In this document: one piece after another, positions 15,241-21,974 of the stretch
Numbering within the stretch: the stretch's first letter is position 1
How the letters are laid out: the number at the start of each line of letters is the position of its first letter
NCBI GenBank assembly: GCA_018263575.1
Contig: JAANWX010000032.1
Coordinates: 1 to 32,331, forward strand
Source: Chloroflexota bacterium
GTDB taxonomy: Bacteria; Chloroflexota; Anaerolineae; Anaerolineales; UBA11858
Reading direction: 5' to 3'
Length of the DNA stretch: 32,331 nucleotides
Notes under the pieces: generated by a model
Database searches by the model: none
Seen by the model: the letters and a program-made list of their open reading frames with translations, nothing else
Told to the model about the DNA's origin: nothing
Translations under genes and position numbers: made by a program

Positions 15241-16986
15241 ATGAAAAAACGATGGTTGATAATCCTGGGGATATTTCTTCTCTTCAGCGTCTTGTATGCC
15301 CCTGTGTCTGCTCGGGGGTTGGGCGGAGAGAATGCTGACGTCACCCTAACGCTCACCGGGCGGGTGGTCAACACACAGGGATTGGGTGTGGAAGAGGGGG
15401 AGGTGCGCGTTTTTATGGGCGGTGAACAGCGCACATTGCTCGTGGCCGGAGAAGAGGCCGAGGTGGCGCATACGCACTCAGATGGCTCTTTTGTGGTTGA
15501 CCTGACCCTTCCCAAAGAAGTATTGGAAACAAAAAATATAGCTGTCGAGATTACCCACTCAAGCTTTCGCACCACGCGCGAGGGATTCTCTAAACAGGAA
15601 GTAGCCTGCGCCAACAACCATTGCTATGTCAGTATTCCTGAAGTTGTTCTGCCGAGAGTTTTCAACCCGGCCTTCTTCATTGCCACGGGAATCTTTCTTG
15701 TGGTATTTGGTTTTATTTCTTTTAATATTGTCCACGAGACCATAGCCGCTCTTTTGGGCACAGCGTCCATGCTAGGCGTGACCTATTTATTAGGGCACGC
15801 CAACCTTGACTTTTGGATTATCGACTTTCATAGGGCCATAACCTTCATCGACTTTGACGTGATTTTCTTGTTGATGACTATGATGATCTTCATGGCCATC
15901 ATGAGCCAAACGGGCATTTTTCAGTGGATGTCTTATCGAACGTTTAAAACGGCTAAGGGCAACGCCTTTCTCGTAACAACTATTTTGGTTATCATTACCG
16001 GGGTGTTCTCAGCGGTGCTCAATGATACAACCGTCATGCTACTGATGACGCCCATTAGCATCCAGATTGCCCTGGCCATGAATATTCATCCCGCGGCCAT
16101 TGTCATCCCTGAGGTGCTGGCCTCCAACATCGGGGGAGCGGCCTCGCTGATAGGCACACCGCCTAACACCATTATTGGCTCCTACGTGGGTTTGACATTC
16201 AATCAGTTTTTGAATAATATGCTACCTGTCTCGTTGATCGGGATGGTGCTCTTGATCTTTATGACCCGCTGGTTATATAAAGACGAATTCAACCAAGAAG
16301 GCAACGAGCCTTCAGAAGCATTGGTGGAACAATTGGAGCGCGGTTCACAAATAACTGACAAGAATCTGCTGATCAAATCTCTGATTGTCTTTGCGGGTAC
16401 GCTGATCATGTTTTTCACCGCCGATAGGTTCAATATGCCTCCTGCTGCTGTGGCCATTATCGGCTCCTCGGCTTTGTTGTTATGGGTTCGCCCCAATATT
16501 AGCGAGATGCTTCGGGAAGTGGACTGGACGACTTTGGTTTTCTTCATGGCCTTGTTCATGATGGTAGGTGGAATTCAGGAGGTGGGGTTGATTCAAATTA
16601 TTGCCGAATCCGTCAAAAATCTGGCTGGGGACAGTCTGGTCCTGGCCACATTGCTAATGATTTGGGTTTCGGCTATCGCTTCGGCCGTGGTCGCCAACAT
16701 TCCCTTTACAGCGGCCATGGTGCCTGTGGCGGTTTATCTCACCCAGACCATCCCCGGCGCGGAAAACAATGTCCTCTACTGGGCTTTGGCGGTGGGCGCG
16801 GGTTTGGGCGGAAACGCCACGTATATTGGCTCCGCACCGAATGTGGTCGCGGCCGGCATTATGGATAGGGCTGGCTTCAGGCTCAAATTCCAGGACTTTT
16901 CTCGCATTGGTGTGCCAATCACCTTTGTGACTATTTTTGTGCCTATGTTCTGGATTTTGCTACGCTATTTTTGGCTTAATTTCTAA
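15241..16986 (+). CDS. ArsB/NhaD/SLC13-type ion transporter with N-terminal exported domain
   Basis: This 581-residue membrane protein has three parts. Residues 1-24 are a signal peptide or first membrane helix (MKKRWLIILGIFLLFSVLYA). Residues ~30-140 are a beta-rich exported domain resembling carboxypeptidase-regulatory folds (VTLTLTGRVVNTQGLGV, HSDGSFVVDL). From ~145 comes an 11-12 helix ion-transporter core. The family's inverted repeats carry paired re-entrant motifs: FSAVLNDTTVMLLMTPI and SNIGGAASLIGTPPNTIIGS in the first half, VVANIPFTAAMVPV and LGGNATYIGSAPNVVAAGI in the second. This fits the ArsB/NhaD/P-protein branch; substrates there include Na+/H+, arsenite and dicarboxylates, and the one here is unknown. 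GGAGG lies 6 bases before the ATG. A Usp-like gene follows. Confidence 0.85.
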   Translation: MKKRWLIILGIFLLFSVLYAPVSARGLGGENADVTLTLTGRVVNTQGLGVEEGEVRVFMGGEQRTLLVAGEEAEVAHTHSDGSFVVDLTLPKEVLETKNIAVEITHSSFRTTREGFSKQEVACANNHCYVSIPEVVLPRVFNPAFFIATGIFLVVFGFISFNIVHETIAALLGTASMLGVTYLLGHANLDFWIIDFHRAITFIDFDVIFLLMTMMIFMAIMSQTGIFQWMSYRTFKTAKGNAFLVTTILVIITGVFSAVLNDTTVMLLMTPISIQIALAMNIHPAAIVIPEVLASNIGGAASLIGTPPNTIIGSYVGLTFNQFLNNMLPVSLIGMVLLIFMTRWLYKDEFNQEGNEPSEALVEQLERGSQITDKNLLIKSLIVFAGTLIMFFTADRFNMPPAAVAIIGSSALLLWVRPNISEMLREVDWTTLVFFMALFMMVGGIQEVGLIQIIAESVKNLAGDSLVLATLLMIWVSAIASAVVANIPFTAAMVPVAVYLTQTIPGAENNVLYWALAVGAGLGGNATYIGSAPNVVAAGIMDRAGFRLKFQDFSRIGVPITFVTIFVPMFWILLRYFWLNF

Positions 16987-17050
16987 TTGTGAACCGTCCC
17001 CCTTGGGGGATCCTACCCTATGCGATGAAGGCGTGACAAGTAATGAGTGG

Positions 17051-17075
17051 AACGTGATGCGTGAATTCACGTTTT
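17051..17075 (+). terminator. Probable terminator after the transporter gene
   Basis: AACGTGA at 17051-17057 pairs with TCACGTT at 17067-17073, and TTTAC follows. The stem is made of the GTGAAACGTGAA word family seen near panB, so an array word seems to double as a terminator. Confidence 0.5.
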
Positions 17076-17121
17076 ACATGTCATAAAAACTAAGGCTTAC
17101 AAAGAGATAAAGGAGTATCTC

Positions 17122-17544
17122 ATGGGTATAATCGTATGCGCGACACGAGGTGGAGAAGCTAGTTATCGCACCCAGGACGCAGCAATCACTTTGGCAAAAG
17201 AACAAAACGACACGCTGCTTTTTCTGTACGTTGTTGATACGAGTTTCCTCGATAAAATCACCGGAGCTGGCGTTGTGGACACAGAGCAGGAATTATCCAA
17301 CATGGGTCAATTTCTGTTAACAATGGCTCAGGAGCGAGCTGCCGCGCAGGATGCTGAGGCCGAGACAGTAATCTACGAAGGCCTCGTGCATGAAGCGGTG
17401 GCAGACGTTGCCCACGACGCGGAGGCTTCGTTGATTGTGTTTGGCAGCCCAGGGGAAGAGGGCAGTCACTTCAACCTCTCAGGCTTGGAAAAGATGGCTG
17501 AGAAAATAGAAGAAGATACAGGAGTTGAGACACGGATTATCTGA
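17122..17544 (+). CDS. Small UspA-like (universal stress) protein
   Basis: The 140-residue cytoplasmic protein has the Usp alpha/beta layout. A first strand IIVCATRGGEAS is followed by the helix TQDAAITLAKEQ, the strand LLFLYVVD and a second half with SLIVFGSPGEEGSHF. The final SPGEEGSHFNLSGLEKMAEK stands where ATP-binding Usps have G-x2-G-x9-G-(S/T); it keeps only part of this motif, so nucleotide binding is uncertain. AAAGGAG precedes the ATG. It lies behind an ion transporter, and single Usp domains next to permeases often act as regulators (known tendency; not shown here). Confidence 0.75.
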   Translation: MGIIVCATRGGEASYRTQDAAITLAKEQNDTLLFLYVVDTSFLDKITGAGVVDTEQELSNMGQFLLTMAQERAAAQDAEAETVIYEGLVHEAVADVAHDAEASLIVFGSPGEEGSHFNLSGLEKMAEKIEEDTGVETRII

Positions 17545-17579
17545 TTTGGCAATCTCAAGAAAATAATTATCCCCAAGTG

Positions 17580-17629
17580 CGTGAAACGTGAGGCGATATG
17601 CGTGCCCTCACGTTTCACGTTTTAATTTT
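17580..17629 (+). terminator. Intrinsic terminator after the Usp-like gene
   Basis: CGTGAAACGTGAGG (17580-17593) is perfectly complementary to CCTCACGTTTCACG (17606-17619), with a 12-base loop and TTTTAATTTT directly after. The rest of the 256-bp gap to the next gene (17630-17800) shows only a loose TTTCAGC/GCTGAAAG pairing and no gene. Confidence 0.8.
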
Positions 17630-17800
17630 GCATACTTAGGGCTGAAAGCTAAATAACTTGCCCATTTTTCGTGATTTGCTAGTCCGCTTTCAGCTTGATT
17701 TGTTCAAGTAATTTAATTCTCATTCCTTAGACAGCACTGAAAAAACGAAGCGCGGAGTCGCTAGGATGCAGAGCGGCAGAAAAAAAGATTGATTTTGCCA

Positions 17801-18211
17801 TTAGACAAAAACAGCCGGTGAGACACGAAAACGTTTGGCTAAGGCCCGTATCTGACGTACATTCAATTCTCTTTTGCCGTTGAGAATTTCGGACATAACC
17901 CCCTGAGAGCCAACTTCTGGTAAATCAACTTGCCGTAAATCATGTTCTTCCATGAGATAACGCAAAACCTCGCTCCCGCTGACTGGCGGCTTGTGATAAT
18001 TCCTTTCCTCATACGCATGAATCAATGTGCCTAATGTGTCCAGAAAATCATACATGGGATGGTCTTCATCCGTGCCAATCTCATCAATCAGTGCGTTCAT
18101 TTGCTCGACAGCCCGATCATAATCTTCCTCATTGTGAATCGAAAGATAGGGACGAACAACAGTCCAATAGGGTTGAATTTGTTGATGAACCATGACAGTC
18201 ATTTTTTCCAT
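17801..18211 (-). CDS. higA: HigA-type antitoxin (Xre HTH)
   Basis: This 136-residue antitoxin has a helical N-terminal region (about 1-85: VRPYLSIHNEEDYDRAVEQM, MYDFLDTLGTLIHAYEE) that should wrap the toxin. A C-terminal Xre helix-turn-helix follows (SEVLRYLMEEHDLRQVDLPE, SQGVMSEILNGKRELNVRQI, KRFRVSPAVFV). This arrangement is that of the HigA2/YgjM-like antitoxins paired with HigB toxins of the PF09907 type. Its start overlaps the end of the toxin gene by 13 bases on the same strand, in the toxin-first order typical of higBA. It should neutralise HigB and repress the operon through the palindrome at 18496-18514. Confidence 0.88.
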   Translation of the reverse strand: MEKMTVMVHQQIQPYWTVVRPYLSIHNEEDYDRAVEQMNALIDEIGTDEDHPMYDFLDTLGTLIHAYEERNYHKPPVSGSEVLRYLMEEHDLRQVDLPEVGSQGVMSEILNGKRELNVRQIRALAKRFRVSPAVFV

Positions 18212-18486
18212 GCTCCTTTGTCATATTCCGAATGCGTCAAGACATGACGAATATAAACTTTGTTGCGGTTGAAATGTATCGAAGCAATCAGTCGGTATTT
18301 ATTTCCACCAATGTTAAAAACAATTAAATCTCCGACTTTATCAGCAGAGGGAAACGTATACCTCAATTCGTTGAAACTGGCAAAATCAGTTTTGTGCATG
18401 ATTTTAAACCAACGTGAAAGTCGTCCCTTACTATCTGGATGACTTTCCCAAAATTGTCGAAGCGCTTTTTGTGAGATGATGTGCAT
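18199..18486 (-). CDS. higB: HigB-type mRNA interferase toxin
   Basis: The 95-residue toxin belongs to the HigB_toxin (RelE superfamily) group, which cleaves mRNA at the ribosome. Visible family blocks are the N-terminal RFW-like LRQFWESHPDSKGRLSRWF, DFASFNELRYTFPSADKVGD, VFNIGGNKYRLIASIHF and YIRHVLTHSEYDKGAWKK, which hold the basic and His catalytic candidates. Length and both ends are complete, unlike the module at 14.6-15.2 kb. It is the first gene of a two-gene operon with the antitoxin. Confidence 0.9.
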   Translation of the reverse strand: MHIISQKALRQFWESHPDSKGRLSRWFKIMHKTDFASFNELRYTFPSADKVGDLIVFNIGGNKYRLIASIHFNRNKVYIRHVLTHSEYDKGAWKK

Positions 18487-18495
18487 GAAAGTATC

Positions 18496-18514
18496 TTATC
18501 TCATAACGAGATAA
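18496..18514 (-). promoter_or_regulatory. Operator-like palindrome upstream of higBA
   Basis: TTATCTC (18496-18502), spacer ATAAC, GAGATAA (18508-18514) is a perfect 7-bp inverted repeat ending 10 bases before the higB start. Size and position fit a HigA operator for autorepression (inference). Confidence 0.6.
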
Positions 18515-18540
18515 AATACAAGACGTATGTATACCCACCT

Positions 18541-18790
18541 GCTAGGGCAATCGCATATGGAAAAGTGCCTCAAGGGATAGCGAAGGTTTTACGGTGTTGC
18601 CTACGGCACGCACTAGCCTATGGGCTGTACACCGTAGAGCGAACCCACGGACTAGCGCCGTAGGCGTACCGCTGGCGTAACCGAGCGGTAGAGGGTAGCA
18701 CAGCTCGTTCGGCGCAACCCAAGGTTATGCTTCGCTAGGGGGTCTGAGGGGAGCGGTGATTAACCAACATCTTTTTAGCACTCCCCGGTT
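18541..18790. repeat. Densely palindromic stretch without genes
   Basis: Several perfect inverted repeats nest here: ACGGTGT/ACACCGT (18591-18597 and 18629-18635), GCCTACGGC/GCCGTAGGC (18599-18607 and 18657-18665), AGCC-TATG-GGCT (18615-18626) and TACCGCT/AGCGGTA (18667-18673 and 18684-18690). Words such as GCGCCGTAGGCGTACC and GGCGTAACCGAGCGG recall the short dispersed repeats of filamentous cyanobacteria. The 380-bp gap between higB and the next gene contains no convincing coding sequence. Either a mobile palindromic element or a structured RNA could explain it. Confidence 0.55.
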
Positions 18791-18866
18791 TAGGTAGGCG
18801 TTGCACCTAGTCTATGAGTATGGTAAACTGAGGACAGAGTTAGAAAGAAAACCCAGGAGAACAAAT

Positions 18867-19130
18867 ATGAATGCAATTACCCATTCTCAAGTGCAAGATT
18901 TAGTCACGCACTTACCGTCCAAAAAGCTTCCGATCGCATACCAGTTATTGGCCGATTTACATTCAGGCGATTGTAATTCGCGACGAGAAGATTTCATGCT
19001 CCTCCCCTTAGAAGAACGCCGAAAGATTATGGCTGAACAAGCCTCCCAAATGATGAAACACTACGAGCGAAAAGATTCCGAACGCTCAACGTGGCAATCA
19101 GGAGAATTTCTTGAATATTCAACGGAATGA
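18867..19130 (+). CDS. Antitoxin-like small protein (MazE-position partner)
   Basis: The 87-residue protein is mostly helical and charged. The block SRREDFMLLPLEERRKIMAE followed by QASQMMKHYE is a motif I associate with small antitoxins found directly before MazF/PemK toxins in cyanobacteria and Chloroflexota. AGGAGA at 18855-18860 sets the ATG at 18867; an upstream reading from 18801 has no ribosome site. Its end overlaps the start of a MazF-like reading frame by 20 bases, as in coupled toxin-antitoxin pairs. It lacks an evident N-terminal AbrB fold, so the family is uncertain. Confidence 0.65.
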   Translation: MNAITHSQVQDLVTHLPSKKLPIAYQLLADLHSGDCNSRREDFMLLPLEERRKIMAEQASQMMKHYERKDSERSTWQSGEFLEYSTE

Positions 19131-19287
19131 TATTTGGTTAGTCAGCCTTGACCTAACTATCGGAGCAGAAATTCGCAAGACACGTCCGGTTGTTGTTGTC
19201 AGCGCAGATGCCCTGGGATTGCTGCCGATCAAATTGGTCGCTCCTTGTTATGTGGTCGATCGTCCTGGCAATCGCCGCGGTTATTGA
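19111..19287 (+). pseudogene. MazF/PemK-like toxin, truncated
   Basis: The frame from TTG 19111 (GGAG at 19101-19104) encodes RNDIWLVSLDLTIGAEIRKT then RPVVVVSADALGLLPIKLVAP and stops at TGA 19285-19287 after 58 residues. The first half of a MazF/PemK RNase is unmistakable (D-I-W-L-V, conserved Arg in IRKTRPVVVV). Normal members have about 105-115 residues. The second half, with the conserved Thr/Ser region and last helix, is absent in all frames I inspected downstream. It is read as a decayed toxin behind an intact antitoxin-like gene. The 178 bases to pdxS hold a CCATATGG hairpin (19396-19429) and no gene. Confidence 0.8.
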
Positions 19288-19465
19288 GTACGAGTAGTCC
19301 GGGAGCACAAATGAGGGGATAAGAAACACAATTGTCCATCCCATTTGCTTCTCATATCCCCGCGTGGTAGAATTTATTAGTCGTTAATATTCTTTCCTGC
19401 CTTTCGCTACCATATGGCGTAAGCGCAGGTATTACAAGTCTATCAATAACAGGAGTTTAGTAAAA

Positions 19466-20353
19466 ATGGAATCTCAAATTAGCACCTTTACAACCAAAAA
19501 GGGGCTTGCCCAAATGCTCAAAGGGGGCGTGATCATGGACGTGGTCACACCTGAACACGCTGTAATCGCGGAAGAGGCGGGCGCGGTAGCCGTCATGGCC
19601 CTAGAACGGGTCCCAGCCGATATCCGCGCCGACGGCGGTGTGGCCCGCATGAGTGACCCCAAGATGATTTCTGAAATCATGGAAAGTGTCTCTATCCCCG
19701 TCATGGCCAAAGCCCGAATTGGGCATTTTGTGGAAGCCCAAATTCTCGAAGCCCTGGAAGTGGATTATATTGACGAATCCGAAGTCCTCACGCCGGCGGA
19801 TTTGCACCATCACATTGACAAGCACGCCTTCAAGACCCCCTTCGTGTGCGGCTGCCGGGACCTGGGCGAAGCCCTGCGGCGGATTGGAGAAGGCGCGGCC
19901 ATGATCCGCACCAAAGGCGAGGCCGGGACCGGTGATGTGGTGGAAGCCGTCCGCCACGCCAGGACCGTGTGGGGCGAAATTCGCCGCTTAGAGAACATGC
20001 CGCCCGAAGAGCTAATGGCCTTCGCCAAAGAAATTGGCGCACCTTATGAGCTTGTCAAAGAGACCCGCGAACTGGGACGCTTGCCCGTGGTCAACTTTGC
20101 CGCCGGTGGAATCGCTACTCCTGCTGACGCGGCCCTGATGATGCAGTTGGGCGTGGATGGGGTTTTTGTTGGCTCTGGAATCTTCAAGTCTGGTGACCCT
20201 GCCAAGCGTGGAGAGGCCATCGTCAAAGCTGTAACACACTACAATGACCCCAAAATCCTGGCTGAAATCAGCCGCGACCTGGGTGAAGCCATGGTGGGGC
20301 GCAACGTCACTGAGTTACCCGAATCTGAACAACTTGCCCAGCGTGGGTGGTAG
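19466..20353 (+). CDS. pdxS: Pyridoxal 5'-phosphate synthase, PdxS subunit
   Basis: PdxS condenses ribose 5-phosphate, glyceraldehyde 3-phosphate and ammonia to PLP in a 12-mer barrel complex with PdxT. The 295 residues are full length. The key lysines are Lys82 in VMAKARIGH, which binds the pentose, and Lys150 in [11 protein letters not shown], which carries intermediates. Asp25 in IMDVVTPE and the phosphate loop [16 protein letters not shown] are present. AGGAG lies about 10 bases before the ATG. pdxT follows on the same strand after a repeat-filled spacer. Confidence 0.97.
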   Translation: MESQISTFTTKKGLAQMLKGGVIMDVVTPEHAVIAEEAGAVAVMALERVPADIRADGGVARMSDPKMISEIMESVSIPVMAKARIGHFVEAQILEALEVDYIDESEVLTPADLHHHIDKHAFKTPFVCGCRDLGEALRRIGEGAAMIRTKGEAGTGDVVEAVRHARTVWGEIRRLENMPPEELMAFAKEIGAPYELVKETRELGRLPVVNFAAGGIATPADAALMMQLGVDGVFVGSGIFKSGDPAKRGEAIVKAVTHYNDPKILAEISRDLGEAMVGRNVTELPESEQLAQRGW

Positions 20354-20355
20354 AG

Positions 20356-20471
20356 GCTAGGAATCAGGTGACCAGGGAACAGGAATCAGGTGACCAGGGA
20401 TTAGGAAACCAGGAATCAGGGACTACCAGGCTACCAGACTACCAGACTAACGACTACCCAACTAATGACTA
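20356..20471. repeat. GGAATCAGGTGACCAGGGAAC and GACTACCAGACT arrays between pdxS and pdxT
   Basis: AGGAATCAGGTGACCAGGGA occurs twice in tandem (from about 20359 and 20381) and then degrades. From 20421 the array becomes GACTACCAGGCTACCAGACT and then GACTAATGACTAATGACTA. The pdxT start codon is itself one of the ATGACTA words, and no Shine-Dalgarno is visible. The same order of the two array types is found before tmk. Confidence 0.75.
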
Positions 20472-21053
20472 ATGACTAAAATCGGCGTCCTCGCCCTCCA
20501 AGGCTCTTTTCGAGAACACATAACCATCCTCAAGAAAATTGGCGTAGAAGCCGTAGAAGTCCGCCTGCCAGAGCACTTAGAGGAAATTGATGGCCTCATC
20601 ATCCCCGGCGGAGAATCGACCACGATTGGAAAACTGGCCGTTGACTTTGGCTTATTCGAAAAACTGCGTGCCTTCGGGCGCGAAAAAGCCATCTGGGGCA
20701 CCTGCGCGGGGGCCATTTTTCTCTCGAAAGACGCCCACCGCCAGCAGCCTCTCCTGGAGTTGATGGACATCACCGTGGAACGCAACGCTTACGGTCGCCA
20801 GATTGCCAGCTTCGAAATGGACGTGGAAATTCCAGCCCTGAAAAAGGTCTCCCCAAATGATGCCCCCTTCCATGCCATCTTTATCCGCGCCCCGCTGATT
20901 GCCTCCGTATCGGGGGGCGCCGAAATCCTCGCAACCTTGCCCGATGGGCGCATTGTGGCCGCCCAACAGGGCCATCTCCTGGCCACTGCCTTTCACCCCG
21001 AATTGACCAACGACGACCGCGTGCATCGTTATTTTTTGAAGTTGGTGGGTTGA
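20472..21053 (+). CDS. pdxT: Pyridoxal 5'-phosphate synthase glutaminase, PdxT subunit
   Basis: PdxT hydrolyses glutamine and channels ammonia to PdxS. The class-I glutaminase triad is present: Cys78 in WGTCAGAIFL, and His175 and Glu177 in TAFHPEL. GLIIPGGESTTIGKL near residue 47 forms the oxyanion-hole region. The 193-residue length is normal. The ATG at 20472 lies at the edge of the repeat array, and an ATG at 20465 is out of frame. It is followed 3 bases later by the acetyltransferase-like gene. Confidence 0.96.
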   Translation: MTKIGVLALQGSFREHITILKKIGVEAVEVRLPEHLEEIDGLIIPGGESTTIGKLAVDFGLFEKLRAFGREKAIWGTCAGAIFLSKDAHRQQPLLELMDITVERNAYGRQIASFEMDVEIPALKKVSPNDAPFHAIFIRAPLIASVSGGAEILATLPDGRIVAAQQGHLLATAFHPELTNDDRVHRYFLKLVG

Positions 21054-21056
21054 AGT

Positions 21057-21971
21057 ATGACTCAAAATTTCACCTGGCAAGACCTCTCCAGCCTGCCTCG
21101 TTATCGTAAGCGGCAAATATTTACTGACACCGCCTTAGGCATCACCTACGCTCCGGGCGTGTTGTCGAGCGTCTTGCAATCTTTCATGAGGAGAGATTTT
21201 TGCGTCTTGGTCCACCCCGCTGGGTTTCTGGGGCAAGTGGGTCACCTATCTCACAAAGTCTATGCCCGGCTGACTTTTGTGGCAACGAAAGATTCTTTCT
21301 CTAACCCGGGGATGGTAGATTTGCTGAACCATCTCTGCCAACAAGCCGGGGAGATGGGCGCTTTTCGCGTTTTGGCGGAAGTGGAGGAGGGAACGCCTTT
21401 GGCACATCACCTGTTGCGGGCGGGATTCGCCCCCTATGCCGAACAACGTATCTGGCGTTTCCCCATTGACCTGGAAGATGTTCCGAACCCGTTGCCGTGG
21501 AAGCCTGTTTCGGCCCGTCACCTGGGAGAGATTCACGCGCTCTACCAAAAACTCGTCCCGGCCGAGGTCAGGCGCGTGGAGCCGCCCCCCACAGCGGCCG
21601 ACTTGCAGGGTCTGGTTTGCCGCCGGGAGGGGGAAATGGTGGGGTACGCGGCCGCTCAATTTGGGCCCAAAGGGGCACTGCTGGATGTGTGGCTGGATCA
21701 CGCTCAGGAGGAGAACAAGGCCCACTTAACGGGCATCCTCTCCACCCTCCGCACCCACCGCTCACAGGAAGTTTACGTTCGGGTTCGGTCGTACCAGCAA
21801 AAATTGGGGACGGCAGCGGAATCTCTCTCCGCATCCCCCACAGCCAGGCAGCTCAGCATGGTAAAACACCTGGCCACCCACCAAAAAATTAGACAACCCT
21901 TCACGCTCCCGGCCATAGAGCAGCAGCCCGATGTGTCTACGCCTATGATAAAATCAGAAAGAAACTCATAA
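21057..21971 (+). CDS. GNAT-like protein of unknown substrate
   Basis: The 304-residue soluble protein looks like two degenerate GNAT (N-acetyltransferase) halves. LLNHLCQQAGEMGAFRVLAEVEEGTPLAHHLLRAGFAPYAEQRIWRF, here read in sections, has the helix-strand-AGF ending typical of a GNAT C-terminal part. MVGYAAAQFGPKGALLDVWLD around 200-220 resembles the beta-4/beta-5 region of a second half. The acetyl-CoA signature Q/R-x2-G-x-G/A is not clear in either. It lies 3 bases after pdxT and 3 bases before the ATPase gene, so it is part of that operon. The role is unknown. Confidence 0.6.
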   Translation: MTQNFTWQDLSSLPRYRKRQIFTDTALGITYAPGVLSSVLQSFMRRDFCVLVHPAGFLGQVGHLSHKVYARLTFVATKDSFSNPGMVDLLNHLCQQAGEMGAFRVLAEVEEGTPLAHHLLRAGFAPYAEQRIWRFPIDLEDVPNPLPWKPVSARHLGEIHALYQKLVPAEVRRVEPPPTAADLQGLVCRREGEMVGYAAAQFGPKGALLDVWLDHAQEENKAHLTGILSTLRTHRSQEVYVRVRSYQQKLGTAAESLSASPTARQLSMVKHLATHQKIRQPFTLPAIEQQPDVSTPMIKSERNS

Positions 21972-21974
21972 ATT

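Noticed and set aside
18481-18663. 60-residue + strand protein in the palindromic stretch
   Set aside because: It starts inside the higB leader, has no ribosome site and consists of repeat DNA.
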